DNA from: Eimeria necatrix
Lineage: Eukaryota; Apicomplexa; Conoidasida; Eucoccidiorida; Eimeriidae
Direction: 5' to 3'
Assembly (NCBI RefSeq): GCF_000499385.1
Contig: NW_013654413.1
Span: 1-25,098 of the forward strand
DNA length: 25,098 nt
Under the pieces are notes generated by a model. That model saw only the letters and a list, made by a program, of their open reading frames with translations, made no database searches and was not told the origin of the DNA. Made by a program: the position numbers and the translations under genes. How positions within the stretch are numbered: the stretch's first letter is position 1; each line of letters starts with the position of its first letter. Positions 11,476 to 25,098 of the stretch are shown here, one piece after another.

Positions 11476-11694
11476 GAGGCTCCGAAGCAGCAGCAGGGCT
11501 GCCGCGTTGTGCAGCAGCCAGTGCCCCTGCCCCCACTACCCCTGGGGGGCCCCCCGGGGGGCCCCCCAGAGGACCCTGAGGCCCTCGAAGCCAGCCAGCG
11601 CTTGGCTGCCCGCTGGCGCTCCCCCCCGAGGCCCCAGGGCCCTGTGGCTGGGGGCCCCCTAGCAGCAGGCTGGCTCATGGGGGCCTCCCTTTAA
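4858..11694 (+). CDS. Giant low-complexity repeat protein, unknown function (2278 aa)
   Basis: One uninterrupted frame from ATG 4858 (context aagccATGG, favourable for initiation) to TAA 11692-11694. The frame stays open upstream to 4612 without ATG, so 4858 is chosen. I recognise no catalytic or structural domain. Visible: a Ser/Cys-rich block (residues about 82-116), many poly-Ser, poly-Ala and poly-Gln tracts from AGC, GCA and CAG readings, long GGP/GAP/GPL stretches from GGGGCCCC repeats (for example 5680-5850, 7190-7320, 7500-7560, 7950-8100), and eleven [11 protein letters not shown] units (residues about 1665-1797). Non-repetitive islands include [19 protein letters not shown] (about residue 423) and a helix-prone segment around [19 protein letters not shown] (about residue 1940). 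No signal peptide or membrane segment is apparent. Typical of coccidian genes with homopolymeric amino-acid repeats. Whether it is all one exon is unknown, since repeats could hide introns. Confidence 0.65.
9850..10250 (+). repeat. Eleven tandem [11 protein letters not shown] coding repeats
   Basis: Units of 11-13 residues with pattern H-[TGSFC]-Y-[VMT]-[ED]-[QLH]-P-L-Q(3-5). The first units vary (YVEHPL, YVDLPL, YMEQPL). The last five are [11 protein letters not shown](Q) and nearly identical at DNA level, which suggests recent expansion at the downstream end. Unit length varies only by whole CAG codons. Confidence 0.9.
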
Positions 11695-11695
11695 G

Positions 11696-11790
11696 GGGGG
11701 CCCCCTTGGGGGGCCCCCTTGGGGGGCCCCCTTGGGGGGCCCCCTTGGGGGGCCCCCTTGGGGGGCCCCCTGAGGGGGGCCCCCAAAGGG
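11696..11790. repeat. GGGGGGCCCCCTT tandem repeat
   Basis: Seven near-identical 13-bp units begin two bases after the stop codon of the giant frame. They are not needed for its coding sequence. Confidence 0.85.
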
Positions 11791-11894
11791 GGCCCCCCTG
11801 ACAGCAGCAGTGCCCCTGGGGGCCACGCTGGGGGCAGCAGCATTCCTTCGAGAGAGCCCGCTATGGCAGCATACAGGCTGCCAACTGCTGCTGC

Positions 11895-11949
<55 letters not shown>

Positions 11950-12086
11950 AGCAGCGTTGAAGAGCCGCGGCAGCGACAGGACAGCAGCAACAGCAGCAGC
12001 AACTGCAGCAGGAGGCGCCGGCGGCGGAATGCAGCGCAGCTTGAGTTGAAACTGTTGGTTTGATTCTGGATTTAAAATTAAAAAGA
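11791..12086 (+). other. Probable 3' untranslated or alternative terminal exon, CAG-rich
   Basis: A CAG tract (about 11896-11945) is flanked by frames with little composition support. One short + frame ends around 12063. I see no conserved protein. It is best read as trailer of the giant gene, but a spliced terminal exon cannot be excluded. Confidence 0.3.
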
Positions 12087-12092
12087 AATAAA
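12087..12092 (+). terminator. Possible polyadenylation signal AATAAA
   Basis: AATAAA lies about 390 bp after the giant frame's stop in an A-rich stretch. It is weak evidence on its own, because AATAAA is frequent in the AT-rich block that follows. Confidence 0.25.
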
Positions 12093-12600
12093 ACAAAAGT
12101 GAAGTTTCAGGAAAAGCCTTTGGCGCCGCAGAGAGGCTGAGGTGTACGTACACCCCACGCGCCGGGCGCCAACTGCACAACGCCGGCAGGAAAGGCCGCC
12201 TCTCTTTGGGGCTTTCTTCGGCGTAAAATAAAATAAATAAATAAAATAAATAAATAAATAAAAATAAAAATAAATTTAAATTCAAATTTAACGCAAACTG
12301 CGCCAAATAAACCCCAGCAGCCCCCCAAAGGCGCTGGCCGGGGCCCCTCACAGCCCTTTTGCTTGAAACTCTTTAGTGTACAGACACCCCAACTTCCGCA
12401 GCAGCAGCCAACGCATGCAGCCCCAGACCCATAGGCACACAGCCGCAGCGCGGGGGCCCCCAGAGGGCCCCCAGGGGGCCCCCAGGGGGGCCCCCCGCTG
12501 CTCCCCGAGACAAATAAAACTGCCAAAGCCCAAGAGCTAATGAGACTGACAAAAAGGAAAACAGACAAACAGCCAGCACTGCCTCTCACCACTCCGCTCA
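12093..12600. other. Convergent intergenic spacer
   Basis: No supported gene. It contains a palindrome GGTGTACGTACACC (12141-12154), an (A)AATAA low-complexity block (about 12225-12290), a diverged motif AGTGTACAGACACC (12375-12388) and a GGGGGCCCCCA run (about 12450-12496). Confidence 0.5.
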
Positions 12601-13145
12601 CAGGGGCCCCCCAGGCCCTCAGGGGCCCCCAGGGGCCCTCCGGGGCCCCCAGAGGCCCCCAGGGGCCCCCGGGGGCCCCTGGGAGCCCCCGGGGGCCCCC
12701 GGAGGCCCTGGGGGCCCCCCCACATAACTGGAGGGCGTCGCTGGGGGCCCTCATCGCTCCGCATTGGGGCTTTGTCAGGGGCGCATCAGGCGCAGCAATA
12801 AAAGGTCCTCATGGGTTCAATAAAAGCAACATTAAAGAGCCCTCGGGGGCCCCCAAAACCCTCCTTGTTTGCAGCCCAAGGGGCCCCCATACGTGGGTCT
12901 TCTGGGGCTCCTTCGCCGCTGCTGGGGGCCCCCAGGGGCCCCCAATGAGGGGCCTTCTGGGGCCCCTCAGGCGCTGCAGGGGACCCCCAGGGGCCCCCAA
13001 AGGTGGGTCTTGTGGGGCCCCTCAGGCGCTGCAGGGGCCCCCAGGGGCCCCCAAACGTGGTTCTTGTGGGGCCCCTCAGGCGCTGCAGGGGCCCCCAGGG
13101 GGGGCCCCCAGGGGCCCCCAAAGGTGGGTCTTGGGGGCCCCCGGG
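12600..13145. repeat. GGGGCCCC repeats and a 54-55-bp tandem repeat
   Basis: 12600-12720 is a GGGGCCCC-type run. From about 12875 to 13135 a 54-55-bp unit recurs, marked by CTCAGGCGCTGCAGGGG at 12966, 13021 and 13075, with earlier diverged copies. Frames in it are repeat artefacts. Confidence 0.7.
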
Positions 13146-13148
13146 CCT

Positions 13149-20693
<7,545 letters not shown>

Positions 20694-21031
20694 CTAAATT
20701 ATTTAATTAAATTGTTTTAATTCCATTTTATTGTTTATTTAGCCTTTAAATTCGTCGGTTTAAACCCAAAACTCGCGCAAAAGCTATACAGACACGCCAG
20801 CCGCAGCGCGAGCTCGCGGGGCCCCCGACCCCCTCCGCACTGCTTGGGGGCCCCTGCAGCTGCAGCGGGGGCCCCCGCCTTCTTAGATTTCACTTCTTTG
20901 CCAAACAGATTTATTTATTTAATTCAAATTTCCCCCTTTTGACCCACAGAGTCCTCAGGGGGCCCCCTGGAGCCTGCCGGGGTCTCGCTGGACAGCCAGC
21001 CAGCGGCGCCGCGCACTGTACCCTCTTTTGT
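20694..21031. promoter_or_regulatory. Spacer between dehydrogenase and CSN7, possible divergent promoter
   Basis: AT-rich (20694-20760), a GCTATACAGACACG motif (20783-20796), GC-rich DNA, then TTTATTTAATTCAA (about 20913-20926) before CSN7. This order resembles the duplicated module before the giant frame. A possible acceptor (cccacag, about 20943-20949) leaves room for an upstream CSN7 exon. Confidence 0.35.
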
Positions 21032-21649
21032 ATGGATAAGGGCGGCCCCGAGGGCCCCCTGGGGGCCCCCCAGGGGCCCCCCAGGGGCCCCCTGGACTCA
21101 TTTGTGGCTCGGGCCAAGGCCGCCAGGGGCCCCCAGCTGCTGCAGGTCCTTCAGGAGGCCCTGCTGCACCCAGACCTCTTTCTTTTCGGGGAGTTGCTGG
21201 CCCTAGACAATGTGCAGCAGCTAGGGGGGCCCCCCAGGGGCGCAGGGGGGCCCCCTGGGGAGGGGCCCCCGGGGGGCCCCCCCCCAGAAGGGGGCCCCCC
21301 GGAGGGGGGCCCCCGCATGCTGTTTCTGCTGCGTCTGATGGCCTCTGGGACAGTCAAAGACCTCGTGGAGAGCCTCGGGGGGCCCCTGGGGGCCCCCGTA
21401 CCCCCCCAGCTTCTTTACAAGCTGCGGCTGCTAACTATAGTCTCCTGGGCTTCTGTGTCTTGCTGCATTTCTTTCAAAGACCTGCAGGGGGCCCTGGAGG
21501 CCCCTGGCTGCTGCAGCGCAGCAGCGGGGCTGCTGCAGCAGGGGGGGCCCCCCGGGGGGCCCCCCGGGGGGCCCCCCGGGGGGCCCCCCGGGGGCGCGCA
21601 GCCAGACGAGGCCGCCGCAGGGGCCCCCGACAGCAGCAGCAGCAGCCCC

Positions 21650-21686
<37 letters not shown>

Positions 21687-22006
21687 AGGAGTCGCTCACG
21701 GAATCGGAAGTGGAAGAAATGGCAGTCACTTGTTTGCGTTTGGGTTTGCTGCGGGGGCGGGTGGACGGGGAGCTGGGGTGTATAGACACCTGGGGGGCCC
21801 CCCTGGGGGCCCCCCTGGGGGCCCCCCTGGGGGCCCCCTTGGGGGCCCCCCTGGGGGCCCCCCTGGGGGCCCCCCTCCGAGACCCCACAGAAAAAGATAT
21901 TGACCCAATGTTATCCGTTTTAACAAACTTTCAAAACAAAATTTCCCACATTTTGCTGCTGCTTAACACTGCCAAGCAAAATATGCTCCAAATCAAAAAC
22001 CCCTAA
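21032..22006 (+). CDS. CSN7: COP9 signalosome subunit 7 (PCI-domain protein)
   Basis: 324 residues from ATG 21032 (MDKGGPEGP) to TAA 22004-22006. The frame is open upstream to 20939 without ATG, so a spliced 5' exon is possible. Seen: LDSFVARAKAARGPQLLQVL (residues 21-40), LFGELLALDNVQQL (about 51-66), LRLMASGTVKDLVESL (about 99-115), LYKLRLLTIVSWASVSCCISF (about 128-148), ESEVEEMAVTCLRLGLLRGRVDGELGCIDT (about 223-253) and LRDPTEKDIDPMLSVLTNFQ. These follow in order the CSN7 signatures VFGELLxxxNVxEL, KLxxLTIVSLA, EDLxIEAVYxxxxxGxxDQ and GRDIxxxDI. Family role: PCI/winged-helix subunit of the COP9 signalosome, which removes NEDD8 from cullin-RING ligases. Odd: GGPPGGPP, poly-Ser and poly-Ala (about 172-219) split the PCI domain, and a seven-fold GAPLGAPL block (about 255-283) separates the winged helix from the C-terminal helix. 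The human-type basic tail is absent. Confidence 0.88.
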
Positions 22007-22024
22007 AAGACCCCCACAGCCAAC

Positions 22025-22400
22025 CTCGGGGGGCCCTCAGGGGGCCCCAGAGGGGCCCCAGGGGGGCCCCAGAGGGGCCCCAGAAGAGGGGCCCCAGAGG
22101 GGACCCGGATGGGCCCCAGAAGAGGGGCCCCAGAAGAGGGGCCTCAGAGGGGCCCCAGAAGAGGGGCCCCAGAGGGGCCCCAGAAAAGGGGCCCCAGAAG
22201 AGGGGCCCCAAAAAAGGGGCCCCAGAAGAGGGGCCCCAGAAGAGGGGCCCCAGAAGAGGGGCCCCAGAGGGGCCCCAGAGGGGCCCCAGAGGGGCCTCGG
22301 AAGAGAAGCCCTGGAGGGGCCCCAGAAGAGGGGCCCCAGAGGGGCCCCCAAGCCAGAGGTCGACCCCAAAGGGGGCCCCTCAGCGCAGCTCCTGGGGGGC
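22025..22400. repeat. GGGGCCCCAGAAGAG satellite
   Basis: About 25 units of GGGGCCCCAGA(AGA)G, 12 or 15 bp long, follow CSN7. Frames on both strands are open because the units are multiples of three, but composition shows repeat, not gene. Confidence 0.85.
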
Positions 22401-22920
22401 CCCCAAGGCTGGGCATTGAGGGGCATCAGTCGGCCTTTGGGTTGTGGGGCCCCCTCAGTTGAAAACTCCCTGGGGGCCCCCTCGGGGGCCCTCTGGGGGC
22501 CCCCTCGGGGGCCCTAGAAAGCCCCTCAGGGGCCCCTACAAGGCCACGGGGGCCCCCAGGGGTCAGCTCTCTCTAATCAGGAACCAGGGGGGCCCCGGGG
22601 CCCCTAGGTGACCCTCGGGGGGCCCCCTGGTCCTTCTTCAGTGGGGGCCCCCAACCACTTGAATCTTTTGGGGGCCCCCTGGGGGCCCCCAAAAGGCGCT
22701 GCAGCTGCAGCACGAAAAACTCAAAATCCGAGGCCTAGGGGCCCCCGTTGGGGCCCCATAGGGGCCCCTGAAGAACCCCCCAGGGGCCCCCCTAGGGGCC
22801 CCCCTAGGGGCCCCCCTAGGGGCCCCCCTAGGGGCCCCCCTAGGGCCCCTGTAGGGGCCCTTGGAGAGCCCTTCAGGGGCCCCGAAAAGGCCCTCTTTCG
22901 GCGTTCATAAACTCAAAGTC
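22400..22920. repeat. Mixed GGGGCCCC repeats, including GGGGCCCCCCTA
   Basis: Irregular GGGGCCCC-type units with a regular 12-bp GGGGCCCCCCTA run at about 22790-22846. No gene recognised. Confidence 0.75.
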
Positions 22921-22942
22921 TTTAGCGAAATGTTCGCTAGCT

Positions 22943-23050
22943 AAACCCTTTCCTAAACCCTCTCTTAAACCCTAAACCCTGGCCTAAACCCTAAACCCTC
23001 GCCTAAACCCTAAACCCTGGCCTAAACCCTAAACCCTCGCCTAAACCCTA
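22943..23050. repeat. AAACCCTA array with CTGGC/CTCGC spacers
   Basis: CCTAAACCCTAAACCCT blocks alternate with GGC and CGC spacers, giving a higher-order period of about 20 bp. Confidence 0.85.
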
Positions 23051-23690
23051 GCAACTACGGCCTCAAAACCCCACTAAGCACTTCAGCCCGAACTGCCGCT
23101 TCCCCAGCGCTGCTGGCATCTCCTAGACGCCGAAGTTAAAAAGGGGGCCCCCCACCGCTGCTGCTGCAGCAGGGGGGCCCCCCTGGGGCCCCCCAGGCCA
23201 CAAAAAGGAAGCCTGGGGGCCCCCGCAGCCGCCAGGCCCAGTCTATTGGGGCTTTGGGGGCCTCCAGGGGGCCCCTCTGAGATTTAGGGGCCCCTGGGCA
23301 GTGCCCACTGAGGCACTTGGGGGCCCCCTCTGCCACTCACATAAACCCGTTGAGCCAAAGCCCTCAAAGGCCCCTTGGGGGGCCCCAAGGGGATCCTCTG
23401 GGGCCCCCCGGGGCCTCCTAGGGGGCCCCCAAGGGCCTTCTCGGGGGCCCCCAAGGGCCTCCTCGGGGGCCCCCTAACTGAACTACGTTCTGCCGCAGCA
23501 AAAGCCTCCTTGGGGGCCCCCGCCCTACAAGGGCAGTTTGCTCGGGGGCCCCAGTGGGCCCCCGTGAGACCCAAAGGACTTAGGGGGCCCTGGAAGGCTT
23601 CAGGGGGCCCCCAAGGGCCTCAGGGGGCCCCTAAGGGCCTCGGGGGGCCCCCATGGGCCTCAGGGGGCCCCCAAGGGTTCAAGTGCTGCC
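23051..23690. repeat. GGGGGCCCCCAAGGGCCT repeats, no gene seen
   Basis: GGGGCCCC-type units with AAGGGCCTC spacers, densest at 23370-23480 and 23575-23690. The block stops at the tRNA ligase stop codon. Some of it is probably the 3' untranslated region of that gene. Confidence 0.7.
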
Positions 23691-23691
23691 C

Positions 23692-23970
23692 TCAGACTCC
23701 GCCTAGGAGCGCCTTGGGGCCGAAGAGTTCTCTGATGTTGCTGCTGCCATACTTGATCATTGTGGGCCTGAGCAGCAAAGAAAGATAGAGAGGCGCAGCA
23801 AGAGTGAAGCAGCAGCAGCAGCGGCAGCAGCAGCAGCAGCAGTAGCAGCAGCAGCAGCAAAGTTATTGAGCGGCGGCGACGGGAGGCAAAGAGATCTGCT
23901 GAAGCTTCCGTGGCTAGAGAAGCAGCAGCAGGCCCTTCAGCCCTAGAGAAGCTTCAGCCCCAGAGACGCT

Positions 23971-24011
<41 letters not shown>

Positions 24012-24065
24012 AGCAGCAGCAGCGGCGACAAGCTGCTCTGTGCTGTCTTCGCTGTGCTCCGGCTC

Positions 24066-24102
<37 letters not shown>

Positions 24103-24887
24103 CTGCCTCTGCAGCAGCCGCCTGGGCTTCGGCTTTCTTATTATTCCTTCTCAGTTTCTGCTCTTTATGTCCCTTTTTTGTCTTATTTTTTATTTCGATT
24201 CTTTTTTATTTTCTTTTTTCCTTTTTTTGATTTCTTTTCTTTTTTTATTTGCCTTTTTTGTTTCGAAGATTTCCCCCAGACTGCCTCTCTGCCTTTGCCT
24301 CCTTCCACCAATTTCTGTTTCAACTTTCCACTTTTTGGGTCATTTTTTCTCGACTTTTTCATTGGATCTGAAGCTTCAGCCCCAGAGACGCTGCAGCAGC
24401 AGCAGCAGCAGCCGCCTGGGCTTCGGCTTTCTTATTATTCCTTCTCAGTTTCTGCTCTTTATGTCCCTTTTTTGTCTTATTTTTTATTTCGATTCTTTTT
24501 TATTTTCTTTTTTCCTTTTTTTGATTTCTTTTCTTTTTTTATTTGCCTTTTTTGTTTCGAAGATTTCCCCCAGACTGCCTCTCTGCCTTTGCCTCCTTCC
24601 ACCAATTTCTGTTTCAACTTTCCACTTTTTGGGTCATTTTTTCTCGACTTTTTCATTTATTTAACTCCAATTAATCTCTTTTATCTCTTTTATCATTTAT
24701 TTCTCCTTTTTTGATTCTTTTTTCCCCTTTTTTTCTTCTTTTTTGCCACTTTTGTCCCAAAATTCGGAGCCCCAGCACTCACCGTTCCAAAGAAAGGCCC
24801 CAGGCTATCACCGAAACCTCCGGGGGCAAACCCATGGGCAACAACATCTCGGGGCGGAACATTCCGCTGTTCCCCACTTCTATCCAC
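23692..24887 (-). CDS. FARSA: Phenylalanine--tRNA ligase alpha subunit (cytosolic), last two exons, 5' partial
   Basis: Two minus-strand exons join in frame: 24887-24783 (acceptor gcgtag|G, donor CG|gtgagt) and 23767-23692 (acceptor gctcag|G, stop TGA at 23694-23692). They read [34 protein letters not shown] and then [20 protein letters not shown]. This is the conserved motif 3 region of the class II synthetase alpha subunit (human type: [33 protein letters not shown]). Family role: with the beta subunit (alpha2-beta2) it charges tRNA-Phe in the cytosol. The protein ends 11 residues after NIREL with ALLGGV, shorter than the human tail of about 25-30 residues. Upstream exons lie beyond the right edge. 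The intron (23768-24782) carries CAG tracts and a large duplication. Confidence 0.93.
23948..24656. repeat. Direct duplication in the tRNA ligase intron, one copy with extra CAG-flanked DNA
   Basis: Copy 1 (about 23948-24362) and copy 2 (about 24369-24656) share the start GAAGCTTCAGCCCCAGAGAC and an identical tail of about 245 bp from CCTGGGCTTCGGC to CGACTTTTTCATT (24121-24362 and 24415-24656). Copy 1 has about 127 bp more between flanking CAG tracts. Confidence 0.9.
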
Positions 24888-24892
24888 CTACG

Positions 24893-25098
24893 CACAAACC
24901 CTAAACCCTAAACCCTAAACCCTAAACCCTAAACCCTAAACCCTAAACCCTAGACCCTGAACACTCCCTCTGCACTAGGCAGACACATGGGCCCCAACAT
25001 CTCGGGGCGGAACATTCCGCTGTTCCCCACTTCTATCCACCTACGCACAAACCCTAAACCCTAAACCCTAAACCCTAAACCCTAAACCCTAAACCCTA
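24893..25098. repeat. AAACCCTA arrays with a 153-bp duplicated exon edge
   Basis: AAACCCTA runs at 24896-24953 and 25049-25098. Between them, 24995-25040 repeats exactly the first 46 bp of the tRNA ligase exon (24842-24887) plus its acceptor and repeat flank, offset 153 bp. These are interstitial, not a chromosome end as far as the window shows, because the gene must continue to the right. Confidence 0.9.

Noticed and set aside
12107..12754. Minus-strand frame in the convergent spacer
   Set aside because: It crosses an AT-rich low-complexity block and GGGGCCCC repeats, with no family resemblance and no splice-site support.
22037..22462. Open frames on both strands downstream of CSN7
   Set aside because: Satellite units of 12 and 15 bp keep all frames open; the translations are pure repeats.
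24040..24714. Phe/Leu-rich + strand frame resembling a membrane protein
   Set aside because: It is the duplicated T-rich intron of the tRNA ligase gene; the hydrophobic look comes from poly-T codons.
24896..25098. Chromosome end (true telomere)
   Set aside because: The arrays are short, interrupted by a copied exon edge, and the tRNA ligase gene must continue to the right. Similar arrays lie throughout the window.

Overview
The window looks like a coccidian (Eimeria-type) nuclear genome. The evidence is a dense load of CAG/CTG triplet tracts read in frame as poly-Gln, poly-Ala and poly-Ser, abundant interstitial AAACCCTA (plant/apicomplexan telomere-type) repeats, and intron-rich conserved genes between repeat blocks. 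A third repeat class, GGGGCCCC-type self-complementary 11-14-mers, runs through exons, introns and intergenic DNA alike. I do not assign a species.

I recognise four conserved genes by reading protein segments and joining exons at GT/GC-AG borders that keep frame. (1) 168-3206, + strand: the 3' part of a Y-family DNA polymerase, best fit polymerase eta, whose catalytic N-terminus lies left of the window. (2) 13149-20693, - strand: class III alcohol dehydrogenase / S-(hydroxymethyl)glutathione dehydrogenase (GSNO reductase), nine confident exons plus a probable tenth. (3) 21032-22006, + strand: COP9 signalosome subunit 7 (PCI domain), one exon. (4) 23692-24887, - strand: the last two exons of the cytosolic phenylalanine--tRNA ligase alpha subunit, running off the right edge. 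Between (1) and (2) is a 2278-codon uninterrupted + strand reading frame (4858-11694) of unknown function made largely of amino-acid repeats.

Layout: polymerase eta end (1-3206); AAACCCTA-rich spacer with palindromic GGTGTACGTACACC motifs and a duplicated promoter-like module (3207-4857); giant repeat protein (4858-11694); convergent spacer (11695-13148); the dehydrogenase, whose introns carry a succession of different minisatellites, including a 2.9-kb intron made mostly of an 11-bp unit (13149-20693); a short spacer and CSN7 (20694-22006); GGGGCCCC satellites and AAACCCTA repeats (22007-23691); tRNA ligase end (23692-25098). The genes do not form a pathway.

The most interesting signal is architectural. 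At four separate exon borders in three genes, the edge of a real exon together with its splice site is copied into the neighbouring intron, three of the four beside AAACCCTA repeats. In several introns the telomere-type repeat itself supplies the splice site (GGGTTTGCAG acceptors, GG|GTTTAGGG donor, CAG|GCAAACCC donor). A 14-bp quasi-palindrome recurs about 16 times singly and about 18 times in a 23-bp tandem array, and it also forms one splice acceptor.
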